A stretch of 64,000 nucleotides of DNA from Mixta hanseatica (lineage in GTDB: Bacteria > Pseudomonadota > Gammaproteobacteria > Enterobacterales > Enterobacteriaceae), in the NCBI RefSeq assembly GCF_023517775.1, contig NZ_CP082904.1, positions 248,001 to 312,000 of the forward strand. The letters run 5' to 3'. The notes under the pieces are model-generated. The model had not been told where the DNA came from and made no database searches. It saw only the letters and a program-made list of their open reading frames with translations. Shown piece by piece: positions 36,127 through 45,101 of this stretch. Both the position numbers and the translations under genes were made by a program. Positions within the stretch are counted from its first letter, which is position 1. The number at the start of each line of letters is the position of its first letter.

Positions 36127-36912
36127 TCAGAAGAACAGCTTCGCCAGCTCTGCGCCCGGCTCGGCGGCGCGCATAAAGGCTTCGCCGACCAGAAAATTAT
36201 TAACGCCCGCCTGACGCAGCCGTTGTACATCCTGCACGTTGGCTATGCCTGACTCGGTCACCACCAGACGATCCGACGGCAGTTGGGTCAGCAGGCCCAG
36301 CGTAGTCTCAATTGACGTTTCGAAGCTACGCAGGTTGCGGTTGTTAATGCCAATCAATGGAGTGGCCAGGTTCAGCGCCCGCTCCAGCTCAGCGCCGTCG
36401 TGCACCTCTACCAGCACCGCCATGCCCAACTGATGCGCACAGGCTTCCAGCTCCTGCATCTGGCTATCTTCCAGCGCAGCCGCAATTAGCAGGATGCAGT
36501 CGGCACCCATCGCCCGCGCTTCCTCAATCTGCCAGCTATCAATCATAAAATCTTTACGCAGCACCGGCAGCGTACAGGCGGCGCGCGCCTGCTGTAAATA
36601 GCGCTCGCTGCCCTGAAAGAATTGCGCATCGGTTAATACCGAAAGGCAGGCCGCGCCGCCCTGCTGATAGCTTTTAGCAATCTCGGCGGGATGAAAGTCA
36701 GCACGGATCAACCCTTTAGACGGGCTGGCTTTTTTTACCTCGGCAATGATACCCGGTTTGCCCTGCTGATTATGCTGACGCAGCGCCGCGATAAAATCAC
36801 GCTGGCTTTGCTGCCGGGCGCGATCGCGCAGCGTGCTAAGCGAGGAAGCGCGTTTTGCCGCGTCGATCTCCTCACGCTTCACCGCCAGGATTTTATTTAA
36901 AATGTCAGACAT
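36127..36912 (-). CDS. trpC: Stand-alone indole-3-glycerol-phosphate synthase TrpC
   Basis: 261-aa single-domain TIM barrel that converts CdRP to indole-3-glycerol phosphate in tryptophan synthesis. Catalytic motifs are intact: [35 protein letters not shown] and VVTESGIA. In enterobacteria trpC is normally fused to trpF (about 450 aa) inside the trp operon; this copy has no TrpF part and lies between tusA and zntA, which are neighbours in E. coli. N terminus and [13 protein letters not shown] end resemble betaproteobacterial TrpC as I remember it, suggesting transfer. 84 bp downstream of zntA, same strand. Whether a second, fused trpC exists is unknown here. Confidence 0.92.
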   Translation of the reverse strand: MSDILNKILAVKREEIDAAKRASSLSTLRDRARQQSQRDFIAALRQHNQQGKPGIIAEVKKASPSKGLIRADFHPAEIAKSYQQGGAACLSVLTDAQFFQGSERYLQQARAACTLPVLRKDFMIDSWQIEEARAMGADCILLIAAALEDSQMQELEACAHQLGMAVLVEVHDGAELERALNLATPLIGINNRNLRSFETSIETTLGLLTQLPSDRLVVTESGIANVQDVQRLRQAGVNNFLVGEAFMRAAEPGAELAKLFF

Positions 36913-36996
36913 GAGGCGCTTCCTTAACTAAGATTATGACCCGGATTATGCAGGCCGCTACGATGTTTTAATGGTTTCCCGCGTTAGGCGCAAGCC

Positions 36997-39240
36997 TTAG
37001 CGCTTACGCAACAGGCGTAACGCATTGGCAGTCACCAGCGCGGTAGCGCCGCTGTCCGCCAGCACCGCCAGCCACAGGCCGGTCAGGCCAAGCAGCGTGG
37101 TGACCAGCAGTAGCGCTTTCAGTCCCAGCGCGATGGCGATATTTTGGCGAATATTGGCCTGTGTGGCGCGTGACAGACGGATCATCGCCGCCAGCCCGCT
37201 TAAGCGGTTGTGCGTTAAGGCGGCATCGGCCGTTTCCAGCGCCACGTCGCTGCCGCTGCCCATGGCAATGCCCAGCGTTGCCGCTTTCATCGCGGGCGCA
37301 TCGTTAATGCCATCGCCCACCATCGCCACCGGCTGCATCTCACTGAGCTGGCGGATGGCCGCGACTTTATCCACAGGCAGCAGACCTGCGCGATAATCCA
37401 GGCCGATCTCGGTGGCGATAGCGGCGGCGGCGCGCGGGTTATCACCGGTCAGCATCACAGCCTTTATCCCAAGCTGCTGTAGCTCAGCCAGCGCTGGCCG
37501 CACATCGTCCCGTAAGGTATCGCGCAGGGCCAACAGGCCCTGCGGCTGCTGCTCTTGATAAACTATCACTACCGTTTTGCCTGTGCTTTCCAGTTCGTCA
37601 ATCTGTGCCGCCAGCGCTTCCGTCTGGTCCGTCAGAGGTGCGGATAAGCGCCAGCGCTGACCGTTGATTTGCGCTTCGATGCCGCGCCCTGGCAGCACGC
37701 GCTGATCCTGCGCCAGCGGCAACGGCTGATTTAACTGCCGGGCCTGCGCAACAATCGCCAGCGCCAGTGGATGCGTCGCCCCTTGTTCAACCGCGGCGGC
37801 ATACAGCAGCAACTGCGCCTTATCTATATCGGTTAACGGAATAATGTCGGTCAGTTCAGGTTTGCCGATGGTCAGGGTGCCGGTTTTATCAAAGGCCAGC
37901 AGTTGGATAGCGCCCAGCTTTTCCAGCGCCGCGCCGCCTTTGATCAGCGCGCCGCGCCGGGCTGCGGCGGCCAGTCCTGAGGTAATTGCCGCTGGCGTAG
38001 AGATGACCAACGCGCAGGGGCAGCTGATCAATAGCAGCGTCAGCCCTTTATACATCCACGTTTGCCAGTCGGCGGCCCACAGCAGAGGCGGCAACAGGGC
38101 GACCAGCAGCGCCAGAAGCATTACCAGCGGCGTATAGATACGACTGAAACGATCGAGAAAACGCTCAAGCGGCGCACGATGCGCTTCGGCCTGCTCAATC
38201 AACTGCAGAATCCGATCGATAGCGCTTTCACCCGGTTTGGAAACCACCTCCAACCTGACCTGACGATCGATGCTGATGCAGCCCGCGGCGATAAGGGCAG
38301 TCTGCTGATGTTCAGCAGGCATGGATTCGCCGGTTAACGCGCTTTCATCAAAGCTGGCGAAGGGCGAAATCAACCGCGCGTCGGCAGGCAGCCGTTCGCC
38401 CGCCGCAACCTCGATAATGTCGCCGGGGCACAGCAGGCTGGCGGGGATCGCTTCCCGCTGCTCATTACGCACGCGTACCGCTTTATCCGGCTTCAGCGCC
38501 ATTAGCGCGGTAACGCCGCGTCGCGCCCGGTTGGCGGCGATGCCTTCCAGCCGCTCGCCCAGCAGAAAAAGCAGCAGTACCATGGCCGCCTCAGCACCGG
38601 CACCGATAAACAGCGCGCCGACCGCCGCGACCGTCATTAAGGTTTCAATCGCGAAGGGGCTACCGCTGCGCGCCAGCCGCCAGGCCTTACGGCCGATTGG
38701 CCACAGTCCCGTCAGCGTAGTGACGATAAACGCCGTCTGTCCCACTGTGGGCGCGATAAAATGCAGCAGCCAGCTTACCAGCATCAGCAGGCCTAACACG
38801 CAGATCAGGCGATTTTCCTGCCAGACCCCCGCTGACTTTTTAACGCGGGTCGTCGTATCCTGCAAATGAAATCCGGCCTGTTTAACCGCCTGTTCCACCT
38901 CGGCTTTGATATTGCGCTCGGCGTTAATCAGCAACGTTTGTGTGGCGAATGACACCTGAACGTTACGGATGCCCGCCAGCGTGCTGACCGCTTTTTCTAC
39001 TTTGCGTGCGCAACTGGGGCAATCCATGCCGTTAATGGTCCAACGATAGTGAGATGCCGTCAGCGGCGTTTGTGCTGGCGCAGCAGCCGGGCTGTCGGCG
39101 CAGCAGGCCTGTTGGCAGGATGAAGTCTCGTCAGGCGAAAGAGAAAAGCGGCCCGCCTGCAACGGGGCTTTCCCCTGAACGCCGTTAAGGCGGAGCGCGG
39201 CCCGGGAAGGGCCGGAACCGCAGGGTAAAGGTTTGCTCAT
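36997..39240 (-). CDS. zntA: ZntA, Zn/Cd/Pb-exporting P-type ATPase
   Basis: 747-aa P1B-type ATPase that pumps Zn2+, Cd2+ and Pb2+ out through the inner membrane. Order: Cys-rich N-terminal stretch (SSCQQACCADS), heavy-metal-associated domain with GMDCPSCARKVE (about 80-100), TGES actuator loop, CPC in ISCPCALVIST, phosphorylation site DKTGTLT, and hinge VGDGINDAPAM. ATG 39240 is chosen for its AGGAGG ribosome site; an 8-residue longer start lacks one. Controlled by the ZntR-type promoter directly upstream. Confidence 0.95.
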   Translation of the reverse strand: MSKPLPCGSGPSRAALRLNGVQGKAPLQAGRFSLSPDETSSCQQACCADSPAAAPAQTPLTASHYRWTINGMDCPSCARKVEKAVSTLAGIRNVQVSFATQTLLINAERNIKAEVEQAVKQAGFHLQDTTTRVKKSAGVWQENRLICVLGLLMLVSWLLHFIAPTVGQTAFIVTTLTGLWPIGRKAWRLARSGSPFAIETLMTVAAVGALFIGAGAEAAMVLLLFLLGERLEGIAANRARRGVTALMALKPDKAVRVRNEQREAIPASLLCPGDIIEVAAGERLPADARLISPFASFDESALTGESMPAEHQQTALIAAGCISIDRQVRLEVVSKPGESAIDRILQLIEQAEAHRAPLERFLDRFSRIYTPLVMLLALLVALLPPLLWAADWQTWMYKGLTLLLISCPCALVISTPAAITSGLAAAARRGALIKGGAALEKLGAIQLLAFDKTGTLTIGKPELTDIIPLTDIDKAQLLLYAAAVEQGATHPLALAIVAQARQLNQPLPLAQDQRVLPGRGIEAQINGQRWRLSAPLTDQTEALAAQIDELESTGKTVVIVYQEQQPQGLLALRDTLRDDVRPALAELQQLGIKAVMLTGDNPRAAAAIATEIGLDYRAGLLPVDKVAAIRQLSEMQPVAMVGDGINDAPAMKAATLGIAMGSGSDVALETADAALTHNRLSGLAAMIRLSRATQANIRQNIAIALGLKALLLVTTLLGLTGLWLAVLADSGATALVTANALRLLRKR

Positions 39241-39278
39241 TGCGCCTCCTGAACTTTGCAGCAACTGAAGTTAGCTGC

Positions 39279-39310
39279 ATCCTACATTCTGGAGCTAACT
39301 CCAGAGTCAA
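39279..39310 (-). promoter_or_regulatory. ZntR (MerR-type) promoter of zntA
   Basis: On the minus strand: -35 TTGACT (39310-39305), a 20-bp spacer containing the dyad CTGGAGTTAGCTCCAG, and -10 TAGGAT (39284-39279). The overlong spacer and dyad are diagnostic of zinc-responsive ZntR promoters, which need DNA distortion by the activator. Confidence 0.9.
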
Positions 39311-39324
39311 GAGGCAATATTTCG

Positions 39325-39954
39325 TCAGAACAACCAGAGCGAGCGGGCAATCATAAAGTGACCAGCAAAGTAGCAGGCGGCGACAATGGCGTTATCCGCC
39401 GTGAAGCGCTGGCGATAATGGCTGATAAACCAGACCAGATTAGCCAACGTCAGTAGCGTGGCGCCCGCCATCAGAGAGAAGCTGTAATCGGTGGGGCGGA
39501 AATAATAGAGCTCCGCCGCCAGCCAGTTCATCACCAGCGTCATGCCGATAAAAGTACAAACCGGCCAACGTAAATCCTCCAGCCGCGACCAGATGATCGC
39601 AATCCAGACGATGCCAACGATCAGCAACGTCAGCGGAATCGGCCAGAAGAAACTCATCGTCATATGGCTGGCGAAATTGATGGTATAGAGCAGATGCGCC
39701 AGGAAGAACGCGCCCAGCGCATACATCATGCGTTGACGCGGCAGCAACGTTAACGCATCGCCCGCCATAGTAGCCAGCAGGCCAAGCAGGATCAGATAGT
39801 CAGTAGGGTTACGCGTAGGAGCCTGCCAGGCCCAGGCCAGCAGCAGCAGCAGGGTGACAGGTTTAAATAACCAGCGTTGCCATTGCGGCCCGCGATAGGA
39901 AGCATCGACATACAGCCAGCCGGAAAAAAGTACCGCAAGAAACGACCAAATCAT
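39325..39954 (-). CDS. yhhN: YhhN family membrane protein
   Basis: 209-aa inner-membrane protein with about eight membrane segments. It matches E. coli YhhN throughout ([43 protein letters not shown] in pieces, [13 protein letters not shown]). The fold is related to TMEM86 lysoplasmalogenases (family knowledge), but the bacterial activity is unproven. ATG 39954 has an AAAGGA ribosome site, preferred to the longer frame at 39990. It lies upstream of the zntA promoter on the same strand. Confidence 0.92.
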   Translation of the reverse strand: MIWSFLAVLFSGWLYVDASYRGPQWQRWLFKPVTLLLLLAWAWQAPTRNPTDYLILLGLLATMAGDALTLLPRQRMMYALGAFFLAHLLYTINFASHMTMSFFWPIPLTLLIVGIVWIAIIWSRLEDLRWPVCTFIGMTLVMNWLAAELYYFRPTDYSFSLMAGATLLTLANLVWFISHYRQRFTADNAIVAACYFAGHFMIARSLWLF

Positions 39955-40142
39955 TACGTTGTCCTTTTTTAAATGGGGTGACAGTAACAACCACCGTTAA
40001 TACGTAGCGCTGAGGGTCTGGCCACCGTTTTATGTGCAACATCCTGCATTGAGTTTAGGTTAGCGGCGCGCAATGTGACAATCGGCGCGCTCTGGTTGTA
40101 TCCTTCCTGGGCGACAGCCTGCTGAAAGGGAGCCAAAAAAAG

Positions 40143-40502
40143 ATGAGCAAACCGCCGTTAATTTTTATTATCGTGCTGGCGATTATTGCCGTGCTGGCCT
40201 CGCGTCAGTTCATTAAGCAACGACGCGAAAATGCGGCAAACGCAGCTGCGCCGGTGCGCCTGCTGTCGGCAGAGGTTAAAAGTAAACGTGAGTTTCCGGC
40301 GCCGAACCGACATTCACGGCAACGTGAAGTGATTGCCGGGGAAGAGATGCGCTATGAGGCGTGGTTTCATCCTTTAAACGGCGGCGGTGATATGAAACTG
40401 ACGCTAAGCGAGCACGCTTATCAACAGCTGGACAAAGGCGCAAAAGGCGAGCTTAAAGTGCAGGGCACCCGCTTTATCGCTTTTACGCCAGAGAAGCCCT
40501 GA
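40143..40502 (+). CDS. yhhM: YhhM, DUF2500 membrane-anchored protein
   Basis: 119 aa. One N-terminal membrane helix (PPLIFIIVLAIIAVLA) and a soluble domain with REFPAPNRHSRQ and YEAWFHPLNGGGDM, as in E. coli YhhM (DUF2500). Function unknown. Convergent with yhhL, 4 bp between stops. Confidence 0.9.
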   Translation: MSKPPLIFIIVLAIIAVLASRQFIKQRRENAANAAAPVRLLSAEVKSKREFPAPNRHSRQREVIAGEEMRYEAWFHPLNGGGDMKLTLSEHAYQQLDKGAKGELKVQGTRFIAFTPEKP

Positions 40503-40506
40503 GACG

Positions 40507-40776
40507 TTATTGCTTAGGGTAATGCTTTTTCTGCCAGGCAAGCAGTTCAAACACGCCGAAAAAGAATATTTTAACTTGTGTAATGCGGCTTAGTTTGACG
40601 CCATCTTTCGGCTGCGTGGCTTTCAGCAATACCAGCTGCAGACCATGCATCAGCACCATAAAAATCAGCGCAACGTTAACAAAATATGTCAGCGGTTTAG
40701 GGAAAGGATGCACAATATTCAGCAGCAAAAACGCCCATACGAACACCATTAATAGACGACCAAGATTAAGCCACAT
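40507..40776 (-). CDS. yhhL: YhhL, DUF1145 membrane protein
   Basis: 89-aa protein with about two membrane helices (LLMVFVWAFLLLNIV, VALIFMVLMHGLQLVLL) and a basic C terminus. It matches E. coli YhhL. Function unknown. Its start overlaps the end of rsmD by 11 bp, so the two are co-translated. Confidence 0.9.
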   Translation of the reverse strand: MWLNLGRLLMVFVWAFLLLNIVHPFPKPLTYFVNVALIFMVLMHGLQLVLLKATQPKDGVKLSRITQVKIFFFGVFELLAWQKKHYPKQ

Positions 40777-41368
40777 CTTCCTGCTCCTGTAAGACGCCTG
40801 CGCGGCGATATAAGCGGTAGGCGACCTGTCCCGCGATTTTTTCCCGGTGCAGCTGCCAGTTAATCGGTACCGGCGGCGCGCCGTTTTCCACTTCGCTTTC
40901 CACGTAAATCAACGCATCGTCAGCCAGCCAGCGGTTGTTTTCCAACAGCTGCAGCGTCTGCTCTAGTAGTCCCTTGCGAAAGGGTGGATCGATAAACACG
41001 ATGTGATAAGGCTCGCCCTGCTGCGCCAGCCAGCTTAGCGTGTTGGTATTAATAACCTGGGCATTAGCGGCTTTCAGCGTGTGCAGATTCTGCGTCAGCT
41101 GCTGGGCTACCGGCTTTTCCAGCTCCAGCAGCGTCGCCGAACCGGCATAGCGCGACAACGCCTCCAGCCCCAGCGCGCCGCTGCCGGCAAAGCAGTCCAG
41201 ACAGCGCGCCTGCTGAATAGCGGGCGCCAGCCAGTTAAACAGCGTTTCGCGTACCCGATCGGTGGTCGGGCGTAATCCGGCGCTGTCCGGAACCGGCAGT
41301 TTTCGTCCGCGCCACTGACCGCCAATGATGCGGATTTGTCCGGCGCCGCCGCGGGGTTTTTTATTCAT
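40766..41368 (-). CDS. rsmD: RsmD, 16S rRNA m2G966 methyltransferase
   Basis: 200-aa SAM-dependent methyltransferase that modifies G966 of 16S rRNA in the assembled 30S subunit. Motifs: RIIGGQWRGRKLPVPD, LRPTTDRVRETLFNWL, CFAGSGALGLEALSR (SAM loop) and the catalytic VFIDPPFRKG. A GTG at 41377, 3 codons upstream, is an alternative start. Divergent from ftsY and in an operon with yhhL, as in E. coli. Confidence 0.95.
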   Translation of the reverse strand: MNKKPRGGAGQIRIIGGQWRGRKLPVPDSAGLRPTTDRVRETLFNWLAPAIQQARCLDCFAGSGALGLEALSRYAGSATLLELEKPVAQQLTQNLHTLKAANAQVINTNTLSWLAQQGEPYHIVFIDPPFRKGLLEQTLQLLENNRWLADDALIYVESEVENGAPPVPINWQLHREKIAGQVAYRLYRRAGVLQEQEDVA

Positions 41369-41554
41369 AATGCTCACAACTCGTCATAATTTGTTGCGTA
41401 GTTTAACGGGCGAAAGCGGTTGAGGAAACGTTAAAAGGGTGCTGGTGTTGCGCTCGCTGGAAAGTGTTAGACTAATGAATTCTTTATCAGGTTATTTTTT
41501 CAGCCCGGCGCAACAGACGACCGGATGAAAGCCATCGAGGAGTGTAGTCACACA

Positions 41555-43192
41555 ATGGCAAAAGAGAAAAAGCGTGGCTTTTTTTCCTGGCTGGGTTTTG
41601 GTCGTGAAGAAACGCCTGCGCAGCCAGAAGAACAAAAAGAGACGTTAACGGAGCACCCGGAAAACGCTGCCGAAAACGCAGAGTCCACGACAGACAAGCC
41701 GGACGCCGGGAAGCTGGCTGATGAGATCGTCACGACAACCGAAACCGTGGCGCGCGCAGCGCAGCCGGAAACGGTAAAAACCGAGGCGGCAACGCCGTCA
41801 GACGCGAGCCAGCCGCAAGAAGAGATGCAGCCGGTTAGCGCCGTTGCGTCGGTAGAGGAAGAGATCCTGCCGGAAGAAGCGCAGCCGGTTGACGCCGTAG
41901 CGCCGGTAGAAGAAGAGCTCCTGCCGGAAGATGCGCAGCCGGTTGACGCCGCAGCGCCGGTAGAAGAAGAGATCCTGCCGGAAGAAGCGCAGCCGGTTGG
42001 CGCCGCAGCGCCGATAGAAGAAGAAATCCTGCCGGAAGAGCCGCAGGCTGAGGCGGTTGAAGAGATTCTGGCGCAAGAAACGGCGCCTGCCGAAGAGAAA
42101 GATGCAGTCGTCGCAGCGGAAGTCGCGGCAGCGGTTGAGCTGGCTCCGACGGAAGAAGAGCGCGACGAAGCGCCGCTTTCCGATGAAGAATTGGCTGCGC
42201 TGGCGCTGGCTGAGGCGCCGGAAGAAGAGGCGGAGATCGTCGCCGCGCCCGTTGAGCAGGAGCGCCCAACCAAAGAGGGCTTTTTTGCGCGTCTAAAGCG
42301 CAGCCTGGTCAAAACCCGTCAGAACCTCGGCTCCGGGTTTATCAGCCTGTTCCGTGGCAAGAAAATCGATGACGAACTGTTTGAAGAGCTGGAAGAGCAG
42401 CTGCTGATTGCTGATGTCGGCGTGGATACCACGCAGCGCATTATCAACAGCCTGACGCAGCAGGCGAACCGCAAACAGCTGCGTGACGCCGAAGCGCTCT
42501 ACGGTCTGTTAAAAACGGAAATGGCCGAGATTCTGCATAAGGTCGAAGCGCCGCTGGATATGGCGGGCAAAACGCCGTTTGTGATTTTGATGGTCGGCGT
42601 CAACGGCGTAGGTAAAACCACCACCATCGGCAAGCTGGCGCGTCAGTACCAGGCTGAAGGCAAATCGGTGATGCTGGCGGCGGGCGATACCTTCCGTGCG
42701 GCGGCCGTCGAGCAACTGCAGGTATGGGGCGAGCGCAACCATATTCCCGTAGTGGCGCAGCATACCGGCGCGGATTCCGCCTCGGTGATTTTCGATGCGA
42801 TTCAGGCCGCCAAAGCACGCGGCGTGGACGTTTTGATCGCCGATACCGCAGGGCGCCTGCAAAATAAAGCGCACCTGATGGAAGAGCTGAAAAAAATCAC
42901 GCGCGTGATGAAAAAGCTGGATGAAAACGCCCCGCATGAGGTGATGCTGACGATTGATGCCAGCACCGGCCAGAATGCGGTCAGTCAGACTAAGCTGTTC
43001 CATGAAGCGGTGGGCCTGACCGGGATTACGTTGACTAAACTGGATGGTACGGCAAAAGGTGGCGTTATCTTCTCGGTAGCGGACCAGTTTAGCATCCCGA
43101 TTCGTTTTATCGGTGTCGGAGAAGGCATCGATGATTTGCGGCCGTTTAAGGCCGAAGATTTTATTGAGGCACTGTTTGCCCGAGAGGATTAA
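41555..43192 (+). CDS. ftsY: FtsY, signal recognition particle receptor
   Basis: 545-aa SRP receptor GTPase that brings ribosome-SRP complexes to the SecYEG translocon. A basic N terminus (MAKEKKRGFFSWLGFG) is followed by an acidic A domain of about 225 residues rich in Glu/Ala/Pro, then the NG domain (GVNGVGKTTTIGKLA, DTFRAAAVEQL, DTAGR, TKLDGTAKGG). The acidic part contains three and a half copies of an 18-residue repeat. ATG 41555 gives the E. coli-like N terminus; an upstream in-frame ATG at 41525 is less likely. First gene of ftsYEX. Confidence 0.95.
   Translation: MAKEKKRGFFSWLGFGREETPAQPEEQKETLTEHPENAAENAESTTDKPDAGKLADEIVTTTETVARAAQPETVKTEAATPSDASQPQEEMQPVSAVASVEEEILPEEAQPVDAVAPVEEELLPEDAQPVDAAAPVEEEILPEEAQPVGAAAPIEEEILPEEPQAEAVEEILAQETAPAEEKDAVVAAEVAAAVELAPTEEERDEAPLSDEELAALALAEAPEEEAEIVAAPVEQERPTKEGFFARLKRSLVKTRQNLGSGFISLFRGKKIDDELFEELEEQLLIADVGVDTTQRIINSLTQQANRKQLRDAEALYGLLKTEMAEILHKVEAPLDMAGKTPFVILMVGVNGVGKTTTIGKLARQYQAEGKSVMLAAGDTFRAAAVEQLQVWGERNHIPVVAQHTGADSASVIFDAIQAAKARGVDVLIADTAGRLQNKAHLMEELKKITRVMKKLDENAPHEVMLTIDASTGQNAVSQTKLFHEAVGLTGITLTKLDGTAKGGVIFSVADQFSIPIRFIGVGEGIDDLRPFKAEDFIEALFARED
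41852..42049 (+). repeat. 54-bp tandem repeat in the FtsY acidic domain
   Basis: Units begin at 41852, 41906 and 41960, with a partial fourth at 42014. Each encodes VEEEILPEEAQPVDAVAP or a close variant. The repeats keep the reading frame and differ at few positions, indicating recent duplication in a tolerant region. Confidence 0.88.
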
Positions 43193-43197
43193 CCAGG

Positions 43198-43863
43198 ATG
43201 ATTCGCTTTGAAGAGGTCAGTAAGGCTTATCTCGGCGGTCGGCAAGCGCTGCAAGGGGTAGATTTTCATCTGCATCCGGGCGAAATGGCGTTTCTGACCG
43301 GTCATTCCGGCGCAGGGAAAAGCACCCTGTTGAAGCTGATTTGCGGCATTGAACGTCCCAGCGCGGGCCATATCTGGTTCAGCGGACACGATATTAGCCG
43401 TCTGAAAAATAGCGAGGTGCCTTTTCTGCGCCGTCAGATCGGTATGATCTTTCAGGATCACCATTTGCTGATGGATCGCACGGTCTATGACAATGTGGCT
43501 ATCCCGCTGATCATTGCCGGCGCCAGCGGCGAAGATATTCGCCGTCGCGTTTCGGCGGCACTGGATAAGGTCGGCCTTCTCGACAAAGCGAAAAACTTTC
43601 CTATCCAACTTTCGGGCGGCGAACAGCAGCGCGTGGGCATAGCACGCGCGGTGGTCAACAAGCCTGCGGTGCTGCTGGCCGATGAACCGACCGGTAACCT
43701 CGATGATGCGCTGTCGAATGATATTTTACGTCTGTTTGAAGAGTTCAACCGCGTTGGCGTCACGGTGCTGATGGCGACGCACGATATGGGGCTGATCGGC
43801 CGTCGCAACTATCGGGTGATGACGCTCAGCAATGGCCGACTGCATGGAGGCGATCGTGGCTAA
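43198..43863 (+). CDS. ftsE: FtsE, cell-division ABC ATPase
   Basis: 221-aa ATPase of the FtsEX complex, which couples the divisome to periplasmic amidase activation through EnvC. Walker [10 protein letters not shown], signature [14 protein letters not shown] and Walker [12 protein letters not shown] are all present. 5 bp after ftsY, and overlapping the start of ftsX by 8 bp. Confidence 0.96.
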   Translation: MIRFEEVSKAYLGGRQALQGVDFHLHPGEMAFLTGHSGAGKSTLLKLICGIERPSAGHIWFSGHDISRLKNSEVPFLRRQIGMIFQDHHLLMDRTVYDNVAIPLIIAGASGEDIRRRVSAALDKVGLLDKAKNFPIQLSGGEQQRVGIARAVVNKPAVLLADEPTGNLDDALSNDILRLFEEFNRVGVTVLMATHDMGLIGRRNYRVMTLSNGRLHGGDRG

Positions 43864-44839
43864 TAAACGCAACAGGCGCGTGCCGGCGCCGAAAACCAAA
43901 CAGCCGTCGAAAAGCAAAGCGCTGAAGGGCGGCTGGCAGGAACAGTGGCGTTACGCCTGGCGCGGCACCCTGTCGGATATGTGGCGTCAGCCGCTGGCTA
44001 CGCTGTTAACGGTGATGGTTATCGCTATCTCGCTAACGCTGCCCAGCGTCTGCTATATGGTATGGAAAAACGTTAGCCAGGCGGCGGAACAGTGGTACCC
44101 GGCGCCGCAGCTCACGCTTTATCTGTCGAAAACGCTGGATGACAGCGCGGCGGAGAATGTGGTGGCGACGCTGAAGAAAGAGCCGGGCGTGGCCAAAGTG
44201 AATTACCTGTCGCGTGAAGAGGCGCTGGGTGAATTCCGTAACTGGTCAGGCTTTGGCGGCGCGCTGGATATGCTGGAGCAGAATCCGCTGCCGGCAGTGG
44301 TAATCATCACGCCGGAAATGAATTTCCAGAATGAGAAAACCCTGCAAACGCTGCGCGACCGCGTGCAGCATGTTGAAGGCGTAGACGATGTGCGCATGGA
44401 TGATAGCTGGTTTGCACGGCTGGCTGCGCTGACCGGGCTGGTAGGCCAGGTCGCAACCATGATCGGCATCCTGATGGTAGTTGCGGTGTTCCTGGTGATT
44501 GGCAACAGTGTACGCCTTAGCATCTTCGCCCGTCGCGATACGATTAACGTGCAGAAACTGATCGGCGCAACTGACGGCTTTATTCTGCGGCCTTTTCTGT
44601 ATGGCGGCGCGCTGCTGGGATTTGGCGGAGCGTTGTTGTCATTAGTTTTGTCTGAAATTTTGGTTTTCCGGCTGGAATCGGTAGTAGCGCAGGTGGCGGC
44701 GGTATTTGGCACTACATTCCGCCTGAGCGGACTATCCTGGGATGAAAGCCTGCTGCTGCTGCTGCTGTCGGCGATGATTGGCTGGATAGCCGCCTGGCTG
44801 GCGACGGTACAACATTTACGTCGTTTTACGCCACAATAG
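43856..44839 (+). CDS. ftsX: FtsX, cell-division ABC permease
   Basis: 327-aa inner-membrane partner of FtsE with four membrane helices and a large periplasmic loop between helices 1 and 2. Conserved: [57 protein letters not shown]. The start is set at GTG 43856, preceded by a strong GGAGG. An ATG at 43844 (MEAIVANK) is possible but poorly placed. Shorter cytoplasmic N terminus than E. coli FtsX (352 aa). Confidence 0.94.
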   Translation: MANKRNRRVPAPKTKQPSKSKALKGGWQEQWRYAWRGTLSDMWRQPLATLLTVMVIAISLTLPSVCYMVWKNVSQAAEQWYPAPQLTLYLSKTLDDSAAENVVATLKKEPGVAKVNYLSREEALGEFRNWSGFGGALDMLEQNPLPAVVIITPEMNFQNEKTLQTLRDRVQHVEGVDDVRMDDSWFARLAALTGLVGQVATMIGILMVVAVFLVIGNSVRLSIFARRDTINVQKLIGATDGFILRPFLYGGALLGFGGALLSLVLSEILVFRLESVVAQVAAVFGTTFRLSGLSWDESLLLLLLSAMIGWIAAWLATVQHLRRFTPQ

Positions 44840-44859
44840 CGATTTTTTGGTATACTCTT

Positions 44860-44906
44860 CCTCTGCTGCATGACACTTGTGCGGCAGAGGAAATCCGCCC
44901 GGATTT
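44860..44906 (+). promoter_or_regulatory. Tandem hairpins between ftsX and rpoH
   Basis: Stem CCTCTGCTGCA/TGCGGCAGAGG (44860-44890) is followed at once by AAATCC/GGATTT (44891-44906). There is no T-run; it is possibly a weak terminator of ftsYEX or a leader structure of the longest rpoH transcripts. Confidence 0.4.
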
Positions 44907-44968
44907 CTCCCTGCCTGTCACAATCATATCGTCCGTATCTTGTGTATAAAATATTCACGATATAAATT

Positions 44969-44995
44969 GAACTTGTGGATAACTTCATTATCTAA
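44969..44995 (+). promoter_or_regulatory. Sigma-E promoter (P3-like) of rpoH with overlapping DnaA box
   Basis: GAACTT (44969-44974), 16 bp, TCTAA (44991-44995) fits sigma-E. A perfect DnaA box TGTGGATAA (44974-44982) lies in the spacer. E. coli rpoH P3 has the same arrangement, GAACTTGTGGATAA. Confidence 0.8.
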
Positions 44996-45101
44996 TGAAG
45001 CAGCACAGATTGCTTTGGGGTTTCGTTGCCGATTCCTGTACCCTGGTGAATCGCGCAAAAGGAAATCGTGCGGCAATGTTAATAATTATGTGAGGGTTTG
45101 A

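Noticed and set aside
41548..42312. 254-aa Ser/Ala-rich frame antisense to ftsY
   Set aside because: Low complexity produced by the Glu/Ala repeats of FtsY read backwards.
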